This document shows, piece by piece, positions 14,901-22,228 of a stretch of DNA of 23,048 nucleotides; positions within the stretch are counted from its first letter, which is position 1, and every line of letters starts with the position of its first letter. Source of the DNA: JBCCAG01 sp050330955 (GTDB lineage Bacteria; Cyanobacteriota; Cyanobacteriia; CAKZMO01); NCBI GenBank assembly GCA_050330955.1, contig JBHJHJ010000004.1, positions 1-23,048 on the forward strand. The letters run 5' to 3'. Position numbers and translations under genes: made by a program. Under the pieces are notes generated by a model. The model had not been told where the DNA came from. It saw only the letters and a list, made by a program, of their open reading frames with translations, and searched no databases.

Positions 14901-15629
14901 ATGGGAGCGAAGTATCAGCGAGTCTTGCTTAAGCTAAGCGGTGAAGCGCTAATGGGGGACTTGTCCTACGGCATTGATCCCGAGGTCGTAGAGAAGATAG
15001 CCCGCGAAGTCACCGATGTGGTGGCGGCTGGCGTTGAAGTAGCCGTTGTGGTCGGGGGCGGCAACATTTTCCGAGGGGTGAAGGGGGCGGCAGCCGGCAT
15101 GGACCGAGCCACGGCGGACTACATCGGCATGATCTCCACCGTAATGAATGCCATGACCCTGCAGGACGCCCTAGAGCGCATTGGCTCCCCAACGCGGGTG
15201 CAGACAGCCATCGAAATGAAAGAAATTGCAGAACCCTACATCCGCCGCCGCGCCATTCGACATCTTGAGAAGGGCCGCATCGTGATTTTCGGCGCGGGCT
15301 CAGGCAACCCCTTCTTCACCACCGACACTACAGCCGCGCTTAGGGCCGCTGAAATCAACGCCGACGTGGTGTTCAAAGCCACTAAAGTAGACGGGGTCTA
15401 TGATGCTGATCCCAAAAAGAATCCTGACGCAAAACGGTTCAACAGCCTCACCTATAGTCATGTTTTAACCCATGATCTTAAGGTGATGGACAGCACGGCG
15501 ATCGCGCTGTGCAAAGATAACAATATCCCCATTATCGTGTTTGACCTCACGGTGGCGGGCAACATTCGCCGCACCGTGATGGGGGAGCCTGTTGGAACCA
15601 TTGTTGGAGGGTCTTGTGAAGTTAGCTGA
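14901..15629 (+). CDS. pyrH: UMP kinase
   Basis: PyrH phosphorylates UMP to UDP in de novo pyrimidine synthesis; it is a cytoplasmic hexamer of the amino-acid-kinase fold. The 242-residue protein has the expected motifs: RVLLKLSGEAL (8-18), VVVGGGNIFRG (49-59), MDRATADYIGMISTVMNA (67-84), FGAGSGNPFFTTDTTAALRA (about 130-149), and KATKVDGVYDADPKKNP. Length is normal. It is followed at once by frr, the usual bacterial neighbour, with a 14-base overlap, so the two are coupled. A GGGAAAGGGAA stretch before the ATG can act as the ribosome site. Confidence 0.97.
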   Translation: MGAKYQRVLLKLSGEALMGDLSYGIDPEVVEKIAREVTDVVAAGVEVAVVVGGGNIFRGVKGAAAGMDRATADYIGMISTVMNAMTLQDALERIGSPTRVQTAIEMKEIAEPYIRRRAIRHLEKGRIVIFGAGSGNPFFTTDTTAALRAAEINADVVFKATKVDGVYDADPKKNPDAKRFNSLTYSHVLTHDLKVMDSTAIALCKDNNIPIIVFDLTVAGNIRRTVMGEPVGTIVGGSCEVS

Positions 15630-16164
15630 AGTTGAAGAATCCATGCAAAAGGCGCTAGAGGCGACTCAGCGCTCGTTTAACACTATTCGAACCGGGCGGG
15701 CCAATGCCTCTCTGCTTGACCGCGTCATGGTGGATTACTACGGCAGTCCCACGCCGCTAAAATCGTTGGCCAATATCAACACTCCTGATGCCAGCACCAT
15801 TGCCATTCAGCCCTACGACCCTGGAAGTCTGAGCCTAATCGAGCGGTCTATTTCCATGTCAGATCTCGGTCTGAATCCCAACAACGATGGCTCAGTTATT
15901 CGGCTCAACATCCCACCCCTCACGAGCGATCGCCGTAAGGAGCTGGTGAAGATGGCCTCTAAGCTGGCAGAAGAGGGCAAAGTCTCAGTGCGCAACGTGC
16001 GGCGGGATGCGATCGATTCCATCCGCAAAGACGAAAAGAACGGCGATGTCTCAGAAGATGAGTCTCGCGACCTGCAGGACGAGGTGCAAAAGCTGACGGA
16101 TAAGTACACCAAGAAGGTGGACGAAGCGTTTAGCAACAAAGAGCAAGACATCCTCAAGGTCTAG
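15616..16164 (+). CDS. frr: Ribosome recycling factor
   Basis: RRF splits post-termination ribosomes together with EF-G. The 182-residue product has the standard length and motifs: MQKALEATQRSFNTIRTGRA, YYGSPTPLKSLANI, IQPYD, LGLNPNNDGSVIRLNIPPLT, DRRKELVKMASKLAEEGKVS and the basic helix RNVRRDAIDSIRK. The start is GTG at 15616, placed five bases after a GGAGG at 15606-15610. The family N-terminus MKLAEVEESM confirms it and excludes the in-frame TTG at 15592. The first 14 bases overlap the end of pyrH. Confidence 0.96.
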   Translation: MKLAEVEESMQKALEATQRSFNTIRTGRANASLLDRVMVDYYGSPTPLKSLANINTPDASTIAIQPYDPGSLSLIERSISMSDLGLNPNNDGSVIRLNIPPLTSDRRKELVKMASKLAEEGKVSVRNVRRDAIDSIRKDEKNGDVSEDESRDLQDEVQKLTDKYTKKVDEAFSNKEQDILKV

Positions 16165-16205
16165 CGCGCTGTAGCGTTGCGGTAAGCTGGCTGATGAGCA
16201 AAGTT

Positions 16206-16238
16206 CTCCCCCTTTCCAAGGGGGAGCTAGAGGGGGTG
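16206..16238. repeat. Dispersed hairpin repeat downstream of frr
   Basis: CTCCCCC at 16206-16212 pairs with GGGGGAG at 16220-16226 across a seven-base loop, followed by a further G-rich block (AGGGGG) near 16231. It is similar to the copy inside the end of rlmB. Lying between the convergent frr and methyltransferase genes, it could also act as a terminator. Confidence 0.65.
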
Positions 16239-16266
16239 ATCCCTAGGCGCTAAACATATCCGTCCC

Positions 16267-16896
16267 TTAAACCGGCTTAACCGCCTGAATTACCTGCAGG
16301 CTTCCACCCCCGTGGAGCTCGTGTCGCTGCACCTCAAACCCGAATTTCTCCATCAGCGCGCCCAGGTCTGTCTTGACCAGTCGCCACGCCGTTTCAGTTT
16401 CAAACAGGGCCATAAACGCGTACAGCGGCGGTACAAGCAGCGGGTTGGTAGGCTGGTGCAGATCTATACAGGCGAATATGCCCCCCGGTTTTAGTACTCG
16501 GTAGGCTTCCTGCAGAATTTTTTCGAGCTGCTCTGCCTTCATTTCGTGGAGCGCTACGCTGGTGTGAACCAAATCGAATCGCTGGTCCTTGAACGGCAGC
16601 GACTCCGCCCAGCCTTCGACGTAGGTGGCTTCGGGTACATTTCGGCGAGCGCGCTTAAGGGAAAGGGGCGAGGCGTCTAGTCCGGTAACCCGGTCATATT
16701 CTTGGATAAGATAGTGGGTTGCTTGACCGCTACCGCAGCACAGATCTAACACTTCAGCCGTCTGGTCTAAGGTGAGTCCTGTGATGGGAAGCTGATGAAA
16801 TCGAGAGATGCCACCAACAGCGAGGGCGCTAAACCAAGAAATAGTGTCATAGAGCCACTGGTAACGATAGCTCCAACTGCGCAAAATAGTAGCCAT
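16267..16896 (-). CDS. Class I SAM-dependent methyltransferase
   Basis: The 209-residue protein has a UbiE-like Rossmann methyltransferase fold. Motif I is VLDLCCGSGQAT (49-60), followed by VTGLDASPLSLKRAR (motif II, acidic Asp for the SAM ribose), FDLVHTSVALHEM (motif IV region), and VLKPGGIFACIDLH. The N-terminal YRYQWLYDTISWFSALAVGG resembles quinone and tocopherol ring methyltransferases, but the substrate cannot be identified. It reads away from a lipoprotein gene at 17124 and toward frr. Cyanobacterial genomes have several such proteins, so no gene symbol is given. Confidence 0.85.
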   Translation of the reverse strand: MATILRSWSYRYQWLYDTISWFSALAVGGISRFHQLPITGLTLDQTAEVLDLCCGSGQATHYLIQEYDRVTGLDASPLSLKRARRNVPEATYVEGWAESLPFKDQRFDLVHTSVALHEMKAEQLEKILQEAYRVLKPGGIFACIDLHQPTNPLLVPPLYAFMALFETETAWRLVKTDLGALMEKFGFEVQRHELHGGGSLQVIQAVKPV

Positions 16897-17123
16897 GGAT
16901 CTGCTTAACCCGCTTGGGGATCGCCGTAAAACCGTTAGCAGTTTAGCATCGCTACCCTATGGGCCGACGTAAACAGGCGGATCACTATAGGCCAAAGCTG
17001 TAGTCAGAAGCAGTGCGGGTGATATTCCTGTACAAGCAGTGGTTGTGAACGACAGCCCATAAACTGCACGGCTGCTAAAAGCATCGTCAGTCCATCACAA
17101 TAAAGCTAGACATCACCACATCA

Positions 17124-17756
17124 ATGGCAATGTTAGACTCAACTCTCAAATTCGCAGGGCTTCCGCTGGCGATCGCCCTAGCCGTGGTCACAACGGCCTG
17201 CGCCCCCGAGCCTTCCGCACCAGAATCTTCTGCGCCAGAATTATCAGAGCCAGAATTATCAGAGCCAGCCTCCCAAGAAGAGCCCGTTTCCCCAGAGACT
17301 GCCGAATCTCCGGAAACTAAGGCCCAGCCCGCCGAATCCCCGGAGTCTGAAGTAGCAACTGCCGCTACTTCAGGAACGCCGACCGTTGGCGACTTTTCCA
17401 CTGACGAGCTTTTTGCCGCAGGCGGCGGAGGCTGTGGCATGTCCCTCTGGAAGGCTGGAGATGACCCGCGTGAGGGCGGGTTTATCTTCTTCAATGGACT
17501 CGATGGCACTGCCCTCATGCGCATCGACGGAGAAATGGTTTCCCTCACGCGAGACCAAACAACAGGGGAAGAATTTTATGGGCAGTTTACGTCCCAAACG
17601 TTTATTGCGCCTGATGACTCGCTTAGCGCTACCACAAACGTGGTTCTAGGGGAGCCTGGAGAGATCGAGTCAGTGGCTATTCCATCCGGCACCTTGATCC
17701 TTCAGGCAGGTAATGCGGTTACGGAAATTCCTGTGGTGGGTGACGCCGGGTGCTAG
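17124..17756 (+). CDS. Probable lipoprotein with Pro/Glu/Ser-rich linker, function unknown
   Basis: The 210-residue product starts with a hydrophobic segment (LKFAGLPLAIALAVVTTAC) ending in a plausible lipobox with Cys26. Residues 27-85 are a Pro/Glu/Ser-rich spacer with repeated PELSEP units, coded partly by two identical 15-bp repeats at 17235-17249 and 17250-17264. From about 90 there is a compact domain with the sequence GGGGCGMSLWK and FIFFNGLDGTALMRIDGE and a C-terminal Cys. I have seen similar domains in cyanobacterial hypotheticals but know no function. Two close ATGs (17124, 17130) are possible starts. It diverges from the methyltransferase gene across 227 bases with no firm promoter. 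Confidence 0.7.
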   Translation: MAMLDSTLKFAGLPLAIALAVVTTACAPEPSAPESSAPELSEPELSEPASQEEPVSPETAESPETKAQPAESPESEVATAATSGTPTVGDFSTDELFAAGGGGCGMSLWKAGDDPREGGFIFFNGLDGTALMRIDGEMVSLTRDQTTGEEFYGQFTSQTFIAPDDSLSATTNVVLGEPGEIESVAIPSGTLILQAGNAVTEIPVVGDAGC

Positions 17757-17895
17757 CAGGCCCCCATCCCTAGCTTTTCCCCCAATCCTGTAGGGGTTAG
17801 AAACGGCTGCAGTAGGGTAAACGTATACAAAACGTGAGAGGCTCAGGGGGCATCATACAGGAGATGAGCCAATTCGTACTCAACCTCGTTTAGTT

Positions 17896-17936
17896 TTGGA
17901 CATGGAGTTTCCCTACAGAAGAAACTCCATGTCCAA
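17896..17936. repeat. Dispersed palindromic repeat with a perfect 16-bp stem
   Basis: TTGGACATGGAGTTTC at 17896-17911 is the exact reverse complement of 17921-17936, around the nine-base loop CCTACAGAA. The palindrome ends 60 bases before the icd start codon. The core (GTTTC, nine bases, GAAAC) recurs at 2323-2355. Confidence 0.85.
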
Positions 17937-17996
17937 GAATGGTCTTGCAAAAATGGTTTTGGTTTACTATGAGGCAGACATCGACCTTGAACCGCC

Positions 17997-19421
17997 ATGT
18001 ACGACCACATCACCCCGCCTGCCGAGGGAACCCCCATCCAGTTCACCGACGGCAAGCCCCAAGTCCCTGACGTCCCCGTCGTGCCCTTCATCCGCGGCGA
18101 CGGTACAGGCGTGGATATTTGGCCGGCCACCCAGCGGGTGATTGATGAGGCAGTCAAAGCGGCCTACGGCGGCCAGCGCCGCATCGTCTGGTTCAAAATT
18201 TACGCTGGGGACGAAGCCTGCGAGGTCTATGGACAGTACCAATACCTCCCCGAAGACACCCTGACGGCGATTCGGGAGTACGGCATTGCCATCAAAGGCC
18301 CCCTTACAACCCCCGTGGGCGGCGGCATTCGCTCCCTCAACGTAGCCCTGCGGCAGATCAACGACCTCTACGCCTGCGTTCGCCCCTGCAAATACTATTC
18401 TGGCACCCCCTCCCCCCACCGCAGCCCCCAAAAGCTAGACGTGATTGTGTACCGCGAGAACACAGAAGATATCTACCTGGGCATTGAGTGGAAGCAGGGG
18501 AGCGAACAGGGCGATCGCCTCATCAAGCTGCTCAACACGGATCTGATTCCCGCCACGCCAGAGCACGGCAAAAAGCAGATTCCTCTCGATGCGGGCATCG
18601 GCATCAAGCCCATCAGCAAGACGGGCTCTCAGCGGCTGGTGCGGCGGGCTATCCAGCACGCCCTGCGGCTTCCCCCTGACAAGCAGCAGGTGACCCTAGT
18701 GCATAAGGGGAACATCATGAAATATACCGAGGGGGCCTTTCGCGACTGGGGCTACGAGCTGGCCACCACCGAATTCCGCGAGCAGTGCGTCACTGAGCTG
18801 GAGACGTGGGTGCTGAGCAACGCTGAGGCCAACCCAGATTTAACCATTGAGGAGAACGCCCGCCGAGTAGAGCCGGGCTACGACTCGCTGACGCCGGAGA
18901 AGAAGGAGCAGGCTTGCGATCAGGTGAAGTTGATTCTAGAGTCTATCCAAGGGAGTCACGGCAATGGCCGGTGGAGAACCAAGGTGATGGTGAACGATCG
19001 TATCGCCGACAGTATCTTTCAGCAGATCCAGACCCGCCCGGATGAGTACTCGATTTTAGCGACAATGAACCTCAACGGCGACTACCTCTCGGATGCGGCA
19101 GCGGCCATCGTCGGCGGGCTGGGTATGGGACCGGGGGCCAACATCGGTGACCACTGCGCCGTGTTTGAGGCCACCCACGGCACGGCTCCTAAGCACGCCG
19201 GGCTAGACCGCATCAACCCCGGCTCGCTGATTTTATCGGGGGCAATGATGCTGGAGTTTATGGGCTGGCAGGAGGCCGCTGACCTGGTGAAGACTGGGGT
19301 GAGCGGGGCGATCGCGAACCAGGAGGTCACCTACGACTTGGCCCGGCTGATGGAGCCCCCGGTGGAGCCGCTGAAGTGCTCGGAGTTTGCCGAGGCGATC
19401 GTGCGGCATTTTGAGGGTTGA
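17997..19421 (+). CDS. icd: NADP-dependent isocitrate dehydrogenase
   Basis: Icd converts isocitrate to 2-oxoglutarate, the carbon skeleton for ammonium assimilation and the nitrogen-status signal in cyanobacteria. The 474-residue protein aligns without gaps to E. coli Icd numbering at the N-terminal half: Ser113, Asn115 and Arg119 in GIRSLNVALRQ, Arg129, Arg153 and Tyr160 (VYRENTEDIY). LVHKGNIMKYTEGAF and NLNGDYLSD are also present. It is longer than the 416-residue E. coli enzyme because of an insertion around 265-330 (ANPDLTIEENARRVEPGYDS), typical of cyanobacterial Icd. No ribosome site is obvious before the ATG. A long palindrome ends 60 bases upstream. No NtcA site (GTA, eight bases, TAC) was seen. 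Confidence 0.96.
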   Translation: MYDHITPPAEGTPIQFTDGKPQVPDVPVVPFIRGDGTGVDIWPATQRVIDEAVKAAYGGQRRIVWFKIYAGDEACEVYGQYQYLPEDTLTAIREYGIAIKGPLTTPVGGGIRSLNVALRQINDLYACVRPCKYYSGTPSPHRSPQKLDVIVYRENTEDIYLGIEWKQGSEQGDRLIKLLNTDLIPATPEHGKKQIPLDAGIGIKPISKTGSQRLVRRAIQHALRLPPDKQQVTLVHKGNIMKYTEGAFRDWGYELATTEFREQCVTELETWVLSNAEANPDLTIEENARRVEPGYDSLTPEKKEQACDQVKLILESIQGSHGNGRWRTKVMVNDRIADSIFQQIQTRPDEYSILATMNLNGDYLSDAAAAIVGGLGMGPGANIGDHCAVFEATHGTAPKHAGLDRINPGSLILSGAMMLEFMGWQEAADLVKTGVSGAIANQEVTYDLARLMEPPVEPLKCSEFAEAIVRHFEG

Positions 19422-19532
19422 CCTAAACGGTACATCCGACACCGATGGAAGTAGGGCTTCAAAGGTATGGAGGCGACTTGGCTGCGATAGAGCACGCTGG
19501 ACGAGGCGCTGCTGCCGACGGACTAGGAACAA

Positions 19533-19554
19533 GCCGCTGCTGTGTAGCAGCGGC
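19533..19554. terminator. GC-rich hairpin between icd and the AraC-type gene
   Basis: GCCGCTGCT at 19533-19541 pairs exactly with AGCAGCGGC at 19546-19554, around a GTGT loop. On the minus strand it is followed by TTGTT. It could end transcripts of the convergent genes. Confidence 0.45.
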
Positions 19555-19576
19555 GTCAGATATTCAGCTCTCTTAT

Positions 19577-20077
19577 TCAGCTCCCTATCTGTATAGTCCA
19601 CTGTGAGGGGCGTACGCCAAAGTATTGATAGAATGCTTTACGAAAGCTGTGCCCTGGCGCATACCCCACTGCAATCGCCGTTGCCTTGACGCTATTTCCT
19701 TGCAACAGCGCTTCCCTGGCCCGCTCCATGCGGATCGCCTTGACGTACTGATGGGGCCTCATTCCGGTCGTGAGGGTGAATGTCCGCATAAAGTGGTACG
19801 AGCTGCGGTGAGTAAGGTTTGCAAGTACCTTTTGACCGTCCACCTGCACAAACTCTAAGGGTTCGCCACCATGCATCCCGCCTGTGCCCGCCGGAATCTT
19901 CCTGGCAAAGACGGGGCCAGCCGACTTACGGACAAGGGTGGCCTCGTGACCGATGAAGGCAAGGTCAATGCAGTGCAGTGCTGATACTGACGGCTCTAGG
20001 CGTGCTTGGCTTGAGGGTTGCCGTCCATAAACAGCTCTGACAGCGCTAAAGTTTTGCTCGTGTCGGTAGGGCCTCAT
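19577..20077 (-). CDS. AraC-type regulator, probably truncated or degraded
   Basis: The C-terminal 90 residues are an AraC-type HTH region: SSYHFMRTFTLTTGMRPHQYV and MERAREALLQGNSVKATAIAVGYAPGHSFRKAFYQYFGVRPSQW. The second HTH is intact, but the first is short: the helix normally preceding LANLTHRSSYHF is not recognisable. The first 67 residues (from the ATG at 20077 to the internal ATG at 19876) do not look like an AraC sensor domain and may not be translated. At 166 residues it is well below the usual 250-300, so it is either a small regulator or the remnant of one. It diverges from the aldo/keto reductase gene 93 bases away, the usual place for such a regulator. Confidence 0.55.
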   Translation of the reverse strand: MRPYRHEQNFSAVRAVYGRQPSSQARLEPSVSALHCIDLAFIGHEATLVRKSAGPVFARKIPAGTGGMHGGEPLEFVQVDGQKVLANLTHRSSYHFMRTFTLTTGMRPHQYVKAIRMERAREALLQGNSVKATAIAVGYAPGHSFRKAFYQYFGVRPSQWTIQIGS

Positions 20078-20170
20078 AAAAGTACGATAAGTGCTCAGTT
20101 TCTCTATCGGGGCTCAGCGCTGTGACCAAAGCGCCTAAACTTGTAGGAGCTTTAGCAAAGACAAATCACC

Positions 20171-21247
20171 ATGCGCTACGAACTACTCGGAAACAGCGGC
20201 CTCCGCGTATCAGAGCTCTGCCTGGGCACCATGACCTTTGGCGAGGACTGGGGCTGGGGAGCTTCAAAGGACGAGAGCAAAAAGATCTACGACCTGTTCC
20301 GGGAGGCGGGCGGCAACTTTATTGACACCGCCAATATTTACACCAACGGCACTAGCGAGAGGTTCCTGGGCGAATTCATGGCCTCCGAGCGCGACCACAT
20401 CGTGCTAGCAACTAAGTATACCAACGGCTTTGGCGACGGCAACCCCAACGGCGCAGGCAATCAGCGCAAGAGTATGGTGCAGTCGGTAGAAGGCAGCCTG
20501 AGGCGCCTCGGTACTGACTACATCGACCTACTGTGGCTGCACACTTGGGACTTCATGACGCCTCCGGAAGAGGTGATGCGGGCCTTTGACGACCTGGTGC
20601 GCTCAGGCAAGGTGCTCTACATCGGCATCTCCGACGCGCCGGCCTGGGTTGTATCCCAGTGCAACACGCTAGCGGAGCTGCGGGGCTGGACCCAGTTTAT
20701 TGGTCTGCAGGTAGAGTACAGCCTGATTCAGCGGGACCCAGAGCGGGATCTGCTGCCCATGGCGAGAACGCTGGACATCGGGCTAACGGCCTGGTCGCCG
20801 CTCGCCAGCGGCTGGCTGACGGGCAAGTATACGCAGGATAATCAGAAGGACCAGGGCGGCCAGGGCAGCGACTCTCGGCGGCTGGACAACGACATGATGT
20901 CTGGGTTTGTGGACCAGAACGATCGCAACCGGGCGATCGCCCAAGCGGTGGATCAAATCGCGGCGGAGTGCGAGCACAGTCAGCCGCAGATTGCCTTGGC
21001 CTGGCTGCAGCATAAGGGGGCGATACCCATTGTTGGGGCGCGCAAGGCGTCTCACGTGGAGGACAATCTCAAGTGCATAGATGTAACGCTGAGTAAGGCG
21101 CAGATTCAGCAGCTCGACGAAGTGAGCCAGATTGATCTGGGCTTTCCCCATGATTTCTTTGGCGCCGAGATGGTACGCAACTTTGTGTACAACGGCACGT
21201 TTGATCAACTAGATACCCATCGGTATGCGCAAGTGAAAGACTCATGA
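20171..21247 (+). CDS. Aldo/keto reductase
   Basis: The 358-residue protein is an NADPH-dependent aldo/keto reductase of the Tas/YhdN-like group. The catalytic tetrad is complete: Asp52 and Tyr57 (FIDTANIYTNG), Lys82 (VLATKYT) and His124 (LLWLHTWD). Cofactor-binding elements follow, such as YIGISDAPAWVV, SPLASGWLTGKY and the C-terminal IPIVGARKASHVEDNL. The active site is made by the TIM barrel. The physiological carbonyl substrate is not known. An AraC-type gene diverges from it. The ATG has no strong ribosome site, but MRYELLGNSGLRVSELCLGT is the exact family N-terminus. Confidence 0.94.
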   Translation: MRYELLGNSGLRVSELCLGTMTFGEDWGWGASKDESKKIYDLFREAGGNFIDTANIYTNGTSERFLGEFMASERDHIVLATKYTNGFGDGNPNGAGNQRKSMVQSVEGSLRRLGTDYIDLLWLHTWDFMTPPEEVMRAFDDLVRSGKVLYIGISDAPAWVVSQCNTLAELRGWTQFIGLQVEYSLIQRDPERDLLPMARTLDIGLTAWSPLASGWLTGKYTQDNQKDQGGQGSDSRRLDNDMMSGFVDQNDRNRAIAQAVDQIAAECEHSQPQIALAWLQHKGAIPIVGARKASHVEDNLKCIDVTLSKAQIQQLDEVSQIDLGFPHDFFGAEMVRNFVYNGTFDQLDTHRYAQVKDS

Positions 21248-21288
21248 GCACCACCCGTAAAAACAGCACTCGTGCCCCGCTTTTGTGT

Positions 21289-21308
21289 GGATGCTGTCTG
21301 CCGCATCC
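21289..21308. terminator. Weak hairpin between convergent genes
   Basis: GGATGC at 21289-21294 pairs with GCATCC at 21303-21308 and is followed by CTTTA on the plus strand. It lies just after the aldo/keto reductase stop and before the end of the convergent FGE-like gene. Confidence 0.35.
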
Positions 21309-21327
21309 CTTTAGCAATCAGCATAGA

Positions 21328-22227
21328 TCACAATTTACCCGTCCTCACCAATCGAAACCCAAATAGGATATGCCGCGAGTCTACTGGGCGCGTATGACGA
21401 TAGGCCCCCCGACAAAACCCCGGCAGATCGTCCCAGGAGCAGCCTTTCATCACCGATCTCCCGCTCCGCTGCGTTGAGGTGTACTCAAACACATTGCCCG
21501 CCATATCCGCTGCGTCGTAGGGGCTGCGGTCTGGGAAAGCCCCCACTGGGCTGGTATCCCCCGATCGCTCTCCCCAGTTAGTCCTATCGGCTTGCCACTC
21601 ATTGCCCCAGGGAAAGTAGCGCCCGTCCGTTCCGCGAGCCGCCTTCTCCCACTCTGCCGCTGTCGGCAGCCGGTATGCGACGTCGTCTTGCGCCCCGCGC
21701 CACTCGGCGTAGGCCACGGCATCATCGTATGAGATCAGCACCACGGGATGATCGGCTTTGCCTTCAGGAAAGCTATCCCCCCACAAGAACGGCCTCACAT
21801 CCGCGTAGGGGTGAACTAAAAAGCCCTGCTCCTGATACTCAGCCTCAGAAATGCCGGGGGTGCGGTGCCCCGTTGCCTGCACAAACGCCTGGTAGTCCCG
21901 GTTCGTCACCAAAAACTTGCTAAAGCAAAAACCCGGCAGGCTGGCTGTCTCTTGGGCAGGCTCCCCGTCGAACCAGCCCCGCTGCCGCAGCTGCTGTTCC
22001 GCTTGGGCCACCCCCGCTTCGCTGTCAGCCGCAGCCTCCGCTGAAATTCGGTAGGCATAGTCCCGCTCAGCAGCGTCGCTGCCCGCCACATACTCCCCCG
22101 CCTCGACCCAGACATACGCGCCGTCCGACTCGCAGTCCTGGCGGGCTGCCGCCAGCTCTTCCGGTGAAGGAGGTGAGCTGCAGCCCAGCAGTAGGGCGAT
22201 CGCCCCCAGTACAAGACGCCTCATCAT
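21328..22227 (-). CDS. FGE-sulfatase fold lipoprotein (SUMF1-like), probably not a formylglycine enzyme
   Basis: The 299-residue protein has a signal segment with lipobox LLLGC (Cys16) and then a formylglycine-generating-enzyme-like domain at about 38-297: the FLVTNRDYQAFVQATGH block, HPVVLISYDDAVAYAEWRG, YRLPTAAEWEKAARG, FPWGNEW, TSPVGAFP, DMAGNVFEYT and GFRLVRT. In true FGE the motif GGSWxC...YC supplies two copper-binding cysteines. Here the corresponding stretch is KGCSWDDLPGFC (261-272): only the second Cys (272) remains, and the first is Asp. The fold is thus probably used for another purpose, as in many FGE-like proteins. It starts one base after the ftsH stop codon, so it is likely co-transcribed with it. 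Confidence 0.88.
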   Translation of the reverse strand: MMRRLVLGAIALLLGCSSPPSPEELAAARQDCESDGAYVWVEAGEYVAGSDAAERDYAYRISAEAAADSEAGVAQAEQQLRQRGWFDGEPAQETASLPGFCFSKFLVTNRDYQAFVQATGHRTPGISEAEYQEQGFLVHPYADVRPFLWGDSFPEGKADHPVVLISYDDAVAYAEWRGAQDDVAYRLPTAAEWEKAARGTDGRYFPWGNEWQADRTNWGERSGDTSPVGAFPDRSPYDAADMAGNVFEYTSTQRSGRSVMKGCSWDDLPGFCRGAYRHTRPVDSRHILFGFRLVRTGKL

Positions 22228-22228
22228 C

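Noticed and set aside
16312..16494. 60-codon plus-strand frame inside the methyltransferase gene
   Set aside because: Antisense shadow of the conserved C-terminal half of the methyltransferase.
17757..17996. NtcA binding site upstream of icd
   Set aside because: icd is NtcA-regulated in some cyanobacteria, but no GTA, eight bases, TAC match is present. GTATAC at about 17823 has the wrong spacing to nearby GTA triplets.
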